This document shows, piece by piece, positions 25,393-34,876 of a DNA stretch of 64,000 nt (positions are counted from its first letter, which is position 1; every line of letters starts with the position of its first letter). The notes below the pieces were generated by a model. The model was not told the DNA's origin and ran no database searches. It worked only from the letters and a program-made list of their open reading frames with translations. Source of the DNA: Melioribacter roseus P3M-2. GTDB taxonomy: Bacteria > Bacteroidota > Ignavibacteria > Ignavibacteriales > Melioribacteraceae. The position numbers and the translations under genes were made by a program. Where the stretch lies: contig NC_018178.1 of assembly GCF_000279145.1 (NCBI RefSeq), positions 1,922,001 to 1,986,000 of the forward strand, in the 5' to 3' direction.

Positions 25393-27642
25393 TTAATCTA
25401 AAGGTCTGTTTAACCACTGGTCGATTGTAAGTTTTAAGAATTGAATGTTGATCGGTTTGGCGATATAATCGTTCATTCCGGCTGCCAAACATTTTTCCCT
25501 GTCTTTCATGCTCGAATGCGCAGTGACTGCTATGATTGGGATTTTACCCATATCGCCGGGTATGTTTCTGATTTGTTTCGTAGCTGCAATGCCGTCCATA
25601 TCCGACATCTCAATATCCATCAGTATCAGACTGTATCTGCCTGTTTTTACTGCGTCTATAGCGTCGCTGCCGCTCGACACGGCGTCCACCAGGTATCCTA
25701 CTTCCCTTAGAATTTTTAATTCGAGGTCCTGACTGATAGGATTGTCTTCGACAAGAAGTAAACGCTTTGCGGATTTCTGTTCTTCAACGACCGTTTTTTC
25801 TTCCTCTTCTTGAACTTCGGCTTCCGTCTGCTTGTATAGAGTCGCGGCGCCTGTTACTGCTTCATCGCTTTCCGAAGGCGTAAGTTTGAATTTCACCGTA
25901 AAGTAGAATTTACTTCCTGCTCCCGGCTTGCTTTCCACGCTTATGTCGCCGCCCATCAGTTTGACGAATTCTTTGGCAATAACCAGTCCGAGTCCCGTTC
26001 CTTCCTTTTGGCTTTTTTTGTCTTTTACCTGAACGTACGGTTCGAAAAGCAGAGGAATTTTGTCGTTCGGTATGCCCGATCCGGTATCTTCAACAGACGT
26101 AAGTATCTCAATTGAACTTGTTGTTCTGTTTTTAATTTCAACCGAAATAGTTACGCTGCCTTCGTCGGTATATTTTACGGCGTTGCTGACCAAATTAAGA
26201 ACCACTTGTCGATAGCGCGTGGCGTCTCCGTAGATTTTATCGGGCAAGTCCGGATCGATTTGCTCTTTTATGTCAATTCCTTTCTGTCGGGCTGTTTGAC
26301 CGATTATGGAGGATACTTTATGAATTTCGTCGCTTAGATCGAATTCGTTTTCTTCGAGTTCCATTTTGCCCGCTTCGATTTTGGAAATATCGAGTATGTT
26401 GTTGATTATATCGAGCAGCGATTCGGCTGCAAGTCGGGCGTCCCGCGCGAATTTTTTCAATTCTTCTTCGCTTTCGAACAGGTCGTTTTCGATCAATGTC
26501 AGAAAGCCCATAACGGAATTCATTGGCGTGCGGACTTCGTGACTCATATTTGCAAGGAACTTTGTTTTATAGCTGCTTTCCTGCCGCGCTTTTTGAGCCG
26601 CAACGTCGGATTTAATTTTTTCCTGACGCAGAGCTTCAAGAGCTTTCTGCCGCTCGTGTTCGGCAAGAACCTGCTGCGTTATGTCCTGAAGGCTGCCGTC
26701 GAAGAATGTGGCGTCTTCTTCTTCGTCGTAGCTCAAGCGAACGTTCATTTTGACGGCGATTTCGCTGCCGTCTTTTTTAAGAAATTGGACTCTGTAATTT
26801 TTTACCTTGCCTTGTTTCTCGAGCAATTTATTCAACAAATCCGCGTCAGATTTTCTTTTGAACAGATCGTTGAAGAAATTCAATCTGTTTATTTCTTCTT
26901 CCGTAGAATATCCCAGCATTCTTATAAATGCGGGATTTACCGCAGTGAACTTGCCGGCTGGTGTAATCTGAAATACGCCCTCTACAGAATTTTCAAAAAT
27001 ATTTCTGAATTTTTTCTCGGAAAGCGCTACTTCGTAACTTTTTAACAAAGCTTCCCGTCGCAATCTGTAATTTATATAGCTGGCTACTACTGCCATTACG
27101 CTTATAATCATAACCAAAACTATCGATTCGAGCAGATGGGGGATATTCTGAGTTTGCGAGCTGTTCGCAATGGCTGACGCTACAAATACAAGATTATAAT
27201 AAACAGCAACCAAAACCTGATGGCGCACTTCCCAGCTTAGAAACAAAGCCGCTGTAAATATTATAAGACTTATTATATGCGAGTTGAATACGAGAGTTTG
27301 GGGTTCCAGATAAATCATCACACCAAAGGAAGCGACTATCGACATTAACAGGATATGTACGAGTAAAACCGGGCGCTCTTTTCCGTACCTTGAATTAGAA
27401 ATTACTAACAATACGAACGCCACCAGTACGGAAAACAATCGGGACACATAAAGTTCGACACTATGCTCGCTGAAATAGAGCACCTCGAAAATAAGCGCAA
27501 TACCGCCCGATGCGGCTGAAAAAATGGCTAATGACCGGAACGGCGAAAGGAGTTCTTTTTGCGTCTCCTGTTTAATATATTCATTTACTTTATGTTCCAG
27601 CGTCCTGGAAAATTTTTTTGCCGTATTTACTGCTAATCCCAC
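25393..27642 (-). CDS. Hybrid sensor histidine kinase/response regulator
   Basis: The 749-residue protein has an N-terminal block of five or six membrane helices, a PAS domain (FENSVEGVFQITPAGKFTAV and SLQDITQQ), a short coiled coil, a HisKA domain with His368 in FLANMSHEVRTPMNSV, an ATPase domain with VLNLVSNAVKYT, DTGSGIP and GTGLGLVIAKEF, and a C-terminal receiver with Asp676 in LILMDIEMSD. It resembles multi-step phosphorelay kinases. The ligand is unknown. It is a single gene with no output regulator next to it, so the phosphoryl group may go to a distant partner. Confidence 0.93.
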   Translation of the reverse strand: MGLAVNTAKKFSRTLEHKVNEYIKQETQKELLSPFRSLAIFSAASGGIALIFEVLYFSEHSVELYVSRLFSVLVAFVLLVISNSRYGKERPVLLVHILLMSIVASFGVMIYLEPQTLVFNSHIISLIIFTAALFLSWEVRHQVLVAVYYNLVFVASAIANSSQTQNIPHLLESIVLVMIISVMAVVASYINYRLRREALLKSYEVALSEKKFRNIFENSVEGVFQITPAGKFTAVNPAFIRMLGYSTEEEINRLNFFNDLFKRKSDADLLNKLLEKQGKVKNYRVQFLKKDGSEIAVKMNVRLSYDEEEDATFFDGSLQDITQQVLAEHERQKALEALRQEKIKSDVAAQKARQESSYKTKFLANMSHEVRTPMNSVMGFLTLIENDLFESEEELKKFARDARLAAESLLDIINNILDISKIEAGKMELEENEFDLSDEIHKVSSIIGQTARQKGIDIKEQIDPDLPDKIYGDATRYRQVVLNLVSNAVKYTDEGSVTISVEIKNRTTSSIEILTSVEDTGSGIPNDKIPLLFEPYVQVKDKKSQKEGTGLGLVIAKEFVKLMGGDISVESKPGAGSKFYFTVKFKLTPSESDEAVTGAATLYKQTEAEVQEEEEKTVVEEQKSAKRLLLVEDNPISQDLELKILREVGYLVDAVSSGSDAIDAVKTGRYSLILMDIEMSDMDGIAATKQIRNIPGDMGKIPIIAVTAHSSMKDREKCLAAGMNDYIAKPINIQFLKLTIDQWLNRPLD

Positions 27643-27790
27643 TTGTTATCCGTTAAATTCGATTATGGAAAAATAATTAACTGCCTGTAAGTTGCCATCC
27701 ATAGGAGTAGACTAATTATTATTTCTACTAAATTAATAAATAAATAATTAATATATTATCGGCATTATTAAAAATTCTTTAGGATGTGAT

Positions 27791-28354
27791 TTGGATTTTT
27801 TGTTGAATATCGACATTTCCGTCTTCTATTTTATCAACCACACACTGTCAAATCCGCTCTTCGATAAGTTTTTTCCGTTTATTACCGACCCTAAAAATTG
27901 GTTCATAGCTTATACTATTCTTTACTTGGCGCTGATTATTAAAGGCGGCAAAAGAGGACGGATTGCAGCCGTTGTATTGATATTACTTGTTGCCGCTTCG
28001 GATCAACTAAGCAGCAATTTGTTGAAGAATTTATTCGAGAGGATAAGACCGTGTAACGCTTTGCCCGACGTGAGGATTCTGGTCGGCTGTACCGGTTCGT
28101 ATTCTTTTCCTTCATCTCATGCGGTTAATAATTTCTCGGTCGCAGTATTTTTCTCGAGGCTTTATCCGAAGTATAAAATTACATTTATTATAGCGGCTTC
28201 TTTGGTGGCGTTATCCAGGCCGTATGTAGGCGTTCACTATCCGTCGGATATATTGGGCGGAGCTTTGATCGGTTCTGCCGTGGGGTACCTCTTCTCGCGG
28301 ATAGCTCTTGGAATTGAAGAAAAAATAAATAAACGTTTTGTTCGAATCAAATAG
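27791..28354 (+). CDS. PAP2-family membrane phosphatase
   Basis: The 187-residue protein has five or six membrane helices and the three PAP2 motifs: KNLFERIRPC, SFPSSHAV and SRPYVGVHYPSDILGG. Likely substrates are undecaprenyl diphosphate or phosphatidic acid at the outer face of the inner membrane. The start is set at TTG 27791, eight bases after AGGA; no better ATG is present in frame. The AMP nucleosidase gene starts eight bases after the stop, so the two are probably cotranscribed. Confidence 0.87.
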   Translation: MDFLLNIDISVFYFINHTLSNPLFDKFFPFITDPKNWFIAYTILYLALIIKGGKRGRIAAVVLILLVAASDQLSSNLLKNLFERIRPCNALPDVRILVGCTGSYSFPSSHAVNNFSVAVFFSRLYPKYKITFIIAASLVALSRPYVGVHYPSDILGGALIGSAVGYLFSRIALGIEEKINKRFVRIK

Positions 28355-28362
28355 GAATTTTT

Positions 28363-29154
28363 ATGGCAAAGAAAAAAGAACTCAAGACGAAACTCGAAAT
28401 TGCAAAAAACTGGCTGCCCAGATATACGGGCACAAAAATAGACGAATTCGGCGACTATCTTCTGCTAACGAATTTTTATAATTATGTAACTCGGTTTGCG
28501 GATCGATTTAATTGCGACGTTAAAGGAATCGGAAAACCGATGCAAACGGCCACCAACAGCAAGGGATTGTCAATAATCAACTTCGGTATCGGTTCGGCCA
28601 ATGCAGCTACGATTATGGATTTGTTAATAGCCAGGAATCCCAAAGGGGTCCTTTTCCTGGGCAAATGCGGCGGTCTAAAACGTTCGACTGAAATCGGTCA
28701 TTTCATTCTTCCGATTGCGGCTATCAGAGGCGAAGGCACCAGCAACGACTATTTCCCGCCCGAAGTGCCGGCTTTGCCCTCATTTAAACTCCATAAATTC
28801 GTTTCCGATAAAATCGTAGAACGCAAAATGGAATACAGAACGGGCGTCGTTTATACTACCAACAGAAGGCTCTGGGAATGGGACGAAACCTTCAAAGCTT
28901 ACTTAAAAAAACTTGGCGTAATTGCCATCGATATGGAAACGGCGACTTTGTTTATAGTAGGGCACTCAAATCAAATTGCCCGGGGAGCGCTTTTGCTGGT
29001 GTCGGATTTGCCGATGTTTCCAGAAGGAATTAAAACCGAAAAGTCCGATAAATATGTAACGAAAAAATATACCGATACGCATCTGGATATCGGAATCGAA
29101 GCTATGACCGAGATCGACGCCAAGGGCGAGCCGATCAAACATTTTACTTTTTGA
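28363..29154 (+). CDS. amn: AMP nucleosidase, short form
   Basis: The 263-residue enzyme belongs to the nucleoside phosphorylase superfamily and hydrolyses AMP to adenine and ribose 5-phosphate. Visible parts are INFGIGSANAATIMD, FLGKCGGLKRS, GEGTSNDYFPPEVPALPSF and IDMETATLFIVG, the last with the catalytic acidic residue. It lacks the N-terminal domain of the E. coli protein (484 residues) and is the short form common in Bacteroidetes. Spacing suggests cotranscription with the PAP2 gene. Confidence 0.9.
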   Translation: MAKKKELKTKLEIAKNWLPRYTGTKIDEFGDYLLLTNFYNYVTRFADRFNCDVKGIGKPMQTATNSKGLSIINFGIGSANAATIMDLLIARNPKGVLFLGKCGGLKRSTEIGHFILPIAAIRGEGTSNDYFPPEVPALPSFKLHKFVSDKIVERKMEYRTGVVYTTNRRLWEWDETFKAYLKKLGVIAIDMETATLFIVGHSNQIARGALLLVSDLPMFPEGIKTEKSDKYVTKKYTDTHLDIGIEAMTEIDAKGEPIKHFTF

Positions 29155-29214
29155 CGAAGGAACACTATCTTGTTACGGATGTTTAAATTTTGTTTTTAGT
29201 TTTGGAGGGGTAAT

Positions 29215-29668
29215 ATGAAATCGATCTATAATATTTTACTGACCGTATTGCTGCTGATTTTGATGTCCGTCTTCGTAATACCGCAAAAAAAACAGCGTTC
29301 CTCCTCAGGAAGAAAATCAAATACATAATGCAGTAGAGGAACTATTTAAGCTAAGCAAGCAAAAAAATTACGAAAAAGCAGCCGCCCTGATTGTTTATAA
29401 CGGAGAAGATTCGAACAGAAAACTAAAAGCCGTATTAAATCCGCAAAACGAGGACGAGTTAAACGCAGCCAAAAGAATATGTAAAAAAATTGCCGCTCTT
29501 CTGAACGTAAGCGAAAAATATTCGATTAAAGAAATAGTTAACGAAAAAAATCAGGAACGCAAAATTACCAAAGTTGAGGTAACGTTTCTGAATGCGGGGC
29601 AGGAGCTCTTGATTACTCTCAAATTTGTAAAATTGCCTTCCGGCTATGCATTGTTGGAAATAAATTAA
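29215..29668 (+). pseudogene. Small exported protein split by a frameshift at A8
   Basis: A strong GGAGGGG precedes ATG 29215. The frame encodes a hydrophobic leader (MKSIYNILLTVLLLILMSVF then VIPQKK) and stops at 29328. From the A8 run at 29285-29292 the frame one base further is open to 29668 and encodes VPPQEENQIHNAVEEL onward for about 120 codons, with no start codon of its own. Dropping one A gives a continuous product of about 150 residues (leader, then PQKNSVPPQEEN). So this is one secreted or lipid-anchored protein with an insertion or sequencing error. I do not recognise its family. Confidence 0.7.
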
Positions 29669-29707
29669 TAAATCTCTTGCAATAAATTACCGTATTTGAT
29701 AATTTAA

Positions 29708-29725
29708 TGACTGACCGCTTAGTCA
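29708..29725. promoter_or_regulatory. Palindromic operator-like site ahead of the Lol-like operon
   Basis: TGACTGACCGCTTAGTCA is near-palindromic: five outer pairs are perfect, as are the A/T and central C/G. It lies eight bases before the first start codon. TetR-family regulators often bind TGAC/GTCA half-sites like these, so the operon may be repressed by an unlinked TetR-type protein. Confidence 0.5.
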
Positions 29726-29732
29726 ATAATAG

Positions 29733-30482
29733 ATGAAAATTATGAAGCTATTAAAAATATTTCTTTTGCTTTTGGTCTCGACTTCGGTTTATCCGCAAAC
29801 AGCGTCGGAAATCATTCGAAAATCCGAAGACCTGATTAAAGGAAAGACTGCCCGCGGTACTTTCGAAATGATTATTGCCACTCCCGATTACACGCGCACA
29901 TTGAAGATGGAAAGCTGGTGGGTCGGCAATGAGAAAGCTCTTATCGTGATTAAATATCCCAACAGGGAAGCAGGCAACAAAACTCTCAAGATCGGCAATG
30001 AAATGTGGAACTACCTGAAGAACACCGAGACCACAATTAAAATTCCCCCTTCGATGATGCTCCAATCGTGGAACGGTTCCGATTTTACTAACGACGATCT
30101 GGTAAGGGAGTCGAATCTTGCCAAAGACTACTATCAAAAGTTAATCGGAGAAGACGAACTTAACGGAGTTAAATGCTGGAAGATCGAATTGATTCCCAAA
30201 CCGGACGCTCCGGTGGTTTGGGGTAAACTCTATTACTGGGTACGGAAAGACGACTATTTGCCGGCAAAAGTGGAGTATTACGACGAAAAAGGCAAGCTCG
30301 TCAGATATATAGAGTATAAAGAGATAAAAAAATTCGGAAAACGCAATATCCCTTCTGTTTGGGTAATGCATAATGTGGCTAAAAAAGGGCATTCCACTAC
30401 GATTAAAATTATCGATATGGAATTTGATATCAACATAAATAACAGAATTTTTACATTCAGGGAACTCGAACGGGGCGATTAA
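29733..30482 (+). CDS. LolA-like outer-membrane lipoprotein-sorting protein
   Basis: The 249-residue protein has a signal peptide (cleavage near YPQTA) and a LolA/LolB-like half-barrel. Visible are ARGTFEMIIATPDYTRTLKM, EMWNYLKNTETTIKIP, the central LMGSDF-like SWNGSDFTNDDLV and YYWVRKDDYLPAKVEYYD. This matches the larger subgroup called outer membrane lipoprotein-sorting proteins rather than classical LolA. It likely carries a lipophilic cargo through the periplasm. It is the first gene of an operon with two LolC/E-type permeases, an ATPase and a beta-barrel; the stop is immediately followed by the next ATG. Confidence 0.87.
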   Translation: MKIMKLLKIFLLLLVSTSVYPQTASEIIRKSEDLIKGKTARGTFEMIIATPDYTRTLKMESWWVGNEKALIVIKYPNREAGNKTLKIGNEMWNYLKNTETTIKIPPSMMLQSWNGSDFTNDDLVRESNLAKDYYQKLIGEDELNGVKCWKIELIPKPDAPVVWGKLYYWVRKDDYLPAKVEYYDEKGKLVRYIEYKEIKKFGKRNIPSVWVMHNVAKKGHSTTIKIIDMEFDININNRIFTFRELERGD

Positions 30483-31703
30483 ATGCGCTTGTTGCTCAAA
30501 ATGGCATGGCGTAATATCTGGAGAAATAAGAGGCGTTCAATTCTAACTCTCTTAGCCGTCGGATTTGCAACGCTGGCTTCGATTGCCATGAGAGGAGTGC
30601 AGCTCGGCACCTATGAAATAAATATCGTAAACGCCGTCGAAATGCTTACGGGCTATATTCAGATTCAAAGACCTGACTATAAGGAAGACAGATCTGTGAA
30701 TCAGGCTTTTTACCCGGATGAAAATCTCATTACGCGGCTCTCCGAAATCCCTCATATCGTATCGTTTTCCAGAAGAATCTACGCCGACGGTTTAATAAGC
30801 AAAGGCGACAATTCTTTAGGCGCGGCAATAATAGGCGTGGATAAAAATGAAGAACAAAAAGTTTCCAGAATTTTAACGCGCGTTACCGCAGGTAAAGTTT
30901 TTGATAATCCTTATGAAATTGTAATCGGTTACAAACTGCTCGATAATTTGAAATCGAAGATCGGAGACGAGGTTGTGGTTCTTGCTCAGGGTGCAGACGG
31001 CTCAATGGGAAATCTGAAATTTAAAGTCGTAGGCGCACTAAGAACAGGCTCTCCTCAAATCGACGAAATGGGCGTGATGATGAACCTTGAAACAGCCGAC
31101 GAGCTCCTCGCTATGTACGGACGAATTCATGCCATTGCTATTAAAGTGGACGAATTGACAAACATACAGGAAGTTAAGGAAAATATCCTCCCGCTATTGA
31201 ACCGTAAACTCGGGGTTTATGATTGGGGAGAATTGATGCCAGATTTCAAGGAAACGATCGAATTCGATAATATCAGCGGTATTTTTTATCTGCTTATTTT
31301 AATTTCCATTGTCGCATTCGGAATATTGAATACCGTACTCATGTCGGTAACCGAAAGGTTCAACGAATTCGGAGTAACGCTCGCCATCGGAATGCCTCAG
31401 CTAAAGTTGGTTTTGCTCGTTTTAATCGAAACCATGATGCTCGCGCTTACCGGAATATTAATCGGCAATCTTCTCGGCTGGGGTGTGAATTATTATCTGT
31501 TTGTCAATCCGGTGGAGTTCGGCGGAGAAATAAAAGACCTCTATGAGCTCTACGGATTTATGCCGGTTATTAAATCTTCGCTTGAATTTTCGATTTTCTT
31601 GAATACTACTCTTACCGTAATGATAATATCGGCGATAGCGGTAATTTATCCTTTATATAAAGTCTATAATCTGGAACCTTTGAAAGGCATCAGGTACACT
31701 TGA
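30483..31703 (+). CDS. LolC/LolE-type ABC transporter permease 1
   Basis: The 406-residue protein has an N-terminal helix preceded by AWRNIWRNKRRSILTLL, a large periplasmic MacB-like domain and three C-terminal helices (FtsX domain, LILISIVAFGILNTVLMSV). This is the MacB/LolC topology. With the next gene it forms a heterodimeric permease that is powered by the downstream ATPase and works with the LolA-like protein. Zero spacing to the upstream gene indicates coupling. The exact cargo is unknown. Confidence 0.92.
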   Translation: MRLLLKMAWRNIWRNKRRSILTLLAVGFATLASIAMRGVQLGTYEINIVNAVEMLTGYIQIQRPDYKEDRSVNQAFYPDENLITRLSEIPHIVSFSRRIYADGLISKGDNSLGAAIIGVDKNEEQKVSRILTRVTAGKVFDNPYEIVIGYKLLDNLKSKIGDEVVVLAQGADGSMGNLKFKVVGALRTGSPQIDEMGVMMNLETADELLAMYGRIHAIAIKVDELTNIQEVKENILPLLNRKLGVYDWGELMPDFKETIEFDNISGIFYLLILISIVAFGILNTVLMSVTERFNEFGVTLAIGMPQLKLVLLVLIETMMLALTGILIGNLLGWGVNYYLFVNPVEFGGEIKDLYELYGFMPVIKSSLEFSIFLNTTLTVMIISAIAVIYPLYKVYNLEPLKGIRYT

Positions 31704-31718
31704 GCGCCGGGGTATAAT

Positions 31719-32951
31719 ATGATATTAAAAATTGCTTGGCGAAATCTTTGGAGAAATAAAAGAAGGTCGATTATTATTCAATCTTCCGTGGTTGTGGGAG
31801 TGGCAGCTATAATTTTGCTCGACAGTCTTTCCAACGGAATGCTTGTTCAAATGCTGAACAATCAGATTAACACGAGCGTCGCTCACATTCAAATACACAA
31901 GAACGGATTCAAAGACAATAAACTGGTAAAAAATTTTATCGGCGAGCCCGAAAAGGTAAAGAGCGTAATCGACAGGAATTCGCATGTCAAAGCGTATTCG
32001 GAAAGAGTGATTTCTTTCGGTTTGATCAGCAGCGCCTCAAATTCATCGGGAGTGTATATTAACGGAATAGACCCGGACCGGGAATCGAAAGTTTCCATTA
32101 TGAACGCTTTTATCAAAAAGGGAAATTATATAACCAGTAAAGGTAACGACGACAAGATGCTTCGTGAGATAGTAATCGGCGAAAAATTAGCCGATAAACT
32201 GAATGTTGATATAGGCGACAAAGTGGTGCTCCTTTCCAATACGCCCGACGGTAGCATCGGTTCCGACCTCTTCAGAGTTAGCGGCATTTTCAAAACATTC
32301 AGCTCGGAAATTGACAATTCATTGGTTTATATTCCTCTCAAAAGCGCTCAAGGTCTTCTTGATATCGGAGATAATATTCACGAAATAGCGCTCATTCTCG
32401 ACGATTACAAACTTGCAGATAATGTTAAAGATGACATCCGAAAAAATCTCAACGACGATTACGAAGTTCTGTCGTATTCCGATAATTTACCTCTTCTGGT
32501 TATACAGCTCGATTTCTACAAACAGTCTGCATATATAATTACCGTGATTGTAAGTATTGCGCTAATATTCGGAATTATTAACACTATGCTGATGGCAGTT
32601 ATGGAGCGGATACGAGAATTCGGAGTGTTGAAATCGATCGGTATGAAAAATTCGAAATTGTTTTTTATGATTCTTACAGAGGCTTTTATACTGGGAGTCT
32701 CCGGCACAATTATAGGCGCTCTTCTTGCCGTATTAACTTATTTGCCGTTGTCTCATACGGGTATCGACTTCAGTATTTTTGCCGCCAGTCTGGAATCCTT
32801 CGGCGTCGGCGCAATAATTTATCCGGTGCTTTTGTTGGAAAATGTTATCAATACGCTGCTTACAATTCCTTTGGTAGCGGCGCTGGGCGCAATCTATCCT
32901 GCCTATCGCGCGATTAAACTGGAGCCTGTCTATGCGCTCAGATATATTTAG
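31719..32951 (+). CDS. LolC/LolE-type ABC transporter permease 2
   Basis: The 410-residue paralogue of the previous gene begins ILKIAWRNLWRNKRRSIII and shares the same layout: one N-terminal helix, a MacB-like periplasmic domain, and a C-terminal FtsX domain with IALIFGIINTMLMAVMERIREF. The pair is therefore likely to assemble as a heterodimer, as in LolCE. It follows permease 1 by 15 bases and is followed by the ATPase gene after six bases. Confidence 0.92.
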   Translation: MILKIAWRNLWRNKRRSIIIQSSVVVGVAAIILLDSLSNGMLVQMLNNQINTSVAHIQIHKNGFKDNKLVKNFIGEPEKVKSVIDRNSHVKAYSERVISFGLISSASNSSGVYINGIDPDRESKVSIMNAFIKKGNYITSKGNDDKMLREIVIGEKLADKLNVDIGDKVVLLSNTPDGSIGSDLFRVSGIFKTFSSEIDNSLVYIPLKSAQGLLDIGDNIHEIALILDDYKLADNVKDDIRKNLNDDYEVLSYSDNLPLLVIQLDFYKQSAYIITVIVSIALIFGIINTMLMAVMERIREFGVLKSIGMKNSKLFFMILTEAFILGVSGTIIGALLAVLTYLPLSHTGIDFSIFAASLESFGVGAIIYPVLLLENVINTLLTIPLVAALGAIYPAYRAIKLEPVYALRYI

Positions 32952-32957
32952 TAATAA

Positions 32958-33653
32958 ATGGGTAAAACTATGGAAATAATAAGAACCAAAAATCTGAGTA
33001 AAACTTATCAGGACAACGGAGTGCCGGTGGAAGCTCTGAAAGATATAAATCTCTCGATCGACAAAGGAGAGTACGTAGTGATTGCAGGGCCTTCCGGTTC
33101 TGGAAAAACAACGCTTTTGAATCTTATCGGAGCGCTCGACGCTCCGACGACGGGAAAAGTCTTTTTTATGGGAGAAAACCTGTCCGACAAATCGAAAAAA
33201 GAACTATCCGAATTTCGTCTCAATAATCTCGGATTTATTTTCCAGGCTTATAATTTAATACCGGTTTTGACCGCCCTCGAAAATATCGAATTCAGTATGA
33301 TGTTGAAAGGAATTCCCGAAAAAGAGCGGAGAGAAAAAGCCCTCGAATTGATGAACGAACTCGGCATCGGCGAGCTTGCAAATAAACGCCCTAACGAAAT
33401 GAGCGGCGGACAACAACAGCGAGTTGCCGTAGCGCGCGCAATTGTCAATAATCCCGGTCTGGTGCTTGCCGACGAGCCGACCGCAAATCTCGATTCGAAC
33501 ACGGCAAATAATCTGCTCGATTTAATGGAAAAAATGAATCGCGAAAAAAATATTACTTTTATTTTCTCGTCTCATGACCAGAAAGTTATCGACAGAGCCA
33601 AACGACTGATCATTCTGAAGGACGGCAGAATTGAAGAGGATTCCGGGAAATGA
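32958..33653 (+). CDS. LolD/MacB-type ABC transporter ATPase
   Basis: The 231-residue ATPase has Walker A GPSGSGKTT, the Q-loop in FIFQAYNLIPVLTALEN, signature MSGGQQQRVAVARA, Walker B VLADEPTANLD and the switch SSHD. This is the LolD/MacB/FtsE group. Start could be ATG 32958 or the in-frame ATG 32970; neither has a strong ribosome site. It powers the two preceding permeases. The stop overlaps the next start as ATGA. Confidence 0.95.
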   Translation: MGKTMEIIRTKNLSKTYQDNGVPVEALKDINLSIDKGEYVVIAGPSGSGKTTLLNLIGALDAPTTGKVFFMGENLSDKSKKELSEFRLNNLGFIFQAYNLIPVLTALENIEFSMMLKGIPEKERREKALELMNELGIGELANKRPNEMSGGQQQRVAVARAIVNNPGLVLADEPTANLDSNTANNLLDLMEKMNREKNITFIFSSHDQKVIDRAKRLIILKDGRIEEDSGK

Positions 33654-34786
33654 TCTTCAGAATATTAGTCCTGACGCTTCTCTTAAGCGGTACAGCCGTA
33701 TTCGCACAGTTCGATTTTAATTTCAGAGGTTATGTAACAGACATACCGATTTATCAAAGTATGGACGGCCAATTCGGTTCATTTTACGACGCCCCGAAAA
33801 ATTCCTTTGTGAATTTAACCCGTCTCCGATTGAAACCAGAATTTTTTATCGGAAACAATCTGAGATTCAATCTGGAATATGAAATATCGGCATATTACGC
33901 GGGGAATGTTTCCTCCTCGTTGAACGAACCGGCAAAGACAAACAGACAATTAGTTGACTTAATCTGGAAGCCTGTTTCTGAAGACCATTATAACGTAATT
34001 CATTTTATCGACAGGCTCTATTTCAGATACGGTTTCGAATTCGGCAACATAATAGTCGGAAGGCAGAGAATTTCCTGGGGCGCCGGAAGAATCTGGAATC
34101 CTGTCGATTTGTTCAATCCCTTGAATCCGATTACTTTTTATAAATTGGAGAAAGACGGCGCGGACGCAATTTCGGCTTTGTTTTATATGGGCGATTTTAC
34201 TGACCTGAATCTTGTTTTCAATCCTTCGGAAAAAATCGGCGAGAGTAATTTCGGATTCCGTTTCAGAACCAATTACGGCGAATATGATTTTTCTTTGATA
34301 GGCGGGCGTTTCGACAATCGAAAAGTTATTGGAGCCGACTTTGCCGGAAATTTGTTCGATGCGGGCGTAAGAGGGGAAGGAATTTATTCTTATCGCGATT
34401 CCGGCTATTTGAAATTTATTCTCGGCGCCGATTATCAATTCTCTCCGAAATTATACGGACTCGTCGAATATCATTACAACGGCGAGGGTAAAACCGACAA
34501 AGAAAATTATGACTTATTCAGATTGCTCAAAGGAGAAATAATCAATTTGAGCAGGCATTACCTGGCTGTAATGACTTCTTACCAGATTCATCCCCTTACA
34601 ACAATTTCTTTGACAACAATCCGGAATTTTAACGACAACAGCGGATATATCATGACAAACGGAGTTTACTCCGCGTCGGATAATATGAGTATTTCATTAG
34701 GAGCTCTGATAACATATGGAGACTTTCTAAGCGAATTCGGATATTATCCGAAAGCCTTATTTTTGCAAGCGGATTATTATTTCTGA
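33650..34786 (+). CDS. Outer-membrane beta-barrel protein of the Lol-like operon
   Basis: The 378-residue product has a signal peptide (cleavage near AVFAQFDFNF) and many alternating aromatic strands, such as FGNIIVGRQRISWGAGRIWNP, ending in QADYYF, a typical C-terminal aromatic for Bam insertion. It looks like a 14-16-strand porin or DUF1302/phosphate-porin-type barrel. Its ATG overlaps the ATPase stop by four bases, tying it to the transporter operon. It may be the outer-membrane receptor or exit of the exported cargo; that is inference from position. Confidence 0.75.
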   Translation: MIFRILVLTLLLSGTAVFAQFDFNFRGYVTDIPIYQSMDGQFGSFYDAPKNSFVNLTRLRLKPEFFIGNNLRFNLEYEISAYYAGNVSSSLNEPAKTNRQLVDLIWKPVSEDHYNVIHFIDRLYFRYGFEFGNIIVGRQRISWGAGRIWNPVDLFNPLNPITFYKLEKDGADAISALFYMGDFTDLNLVFNPSEKIGESNFGFRFRTNYGEYDFSLIGGRFDNRKVIGADFAGNLFDAGVRGEGIYSYRDSGYLKFILGADYQFSPKLYGLVEYHYNGEGKTDKENYDLFRLLKGEIINLSRHYLAVMTSYQIHPLTTISLTTIRNFNDNSGYIMTNGVYSASDNMSISLGALITYGDFLSEFGYYPKALFLQADYYF

Positions 34787-34825
34787 TTTTTATTCGCTTG
34801 GGGGTGAATTTATTCCATAAATATT

Positions 34826-34833
34826 TATATTTG
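34826..34833 (+). promoter_or_regulatory. TATATTTG -7 box ahead of speD-speE
   Basis: TATATTTG matches TAnnTTTG, 44 bases before the TTG start of the fusion gene. No clear TTTG is seen at the -33 position. Confidence 0.45.
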
Positions 34834-34876
34834 CAAACTGAATACTATTTTTCAATCAAAAAACGGGAGAGGTTTA

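Noticed and set aside
26539-27045. 168-codon plus-strand frame inside the histidine kinase gene
   Set aside because: Antisense shadow of the kinase; low-complexity Phe-rich translation and no ribosome site.
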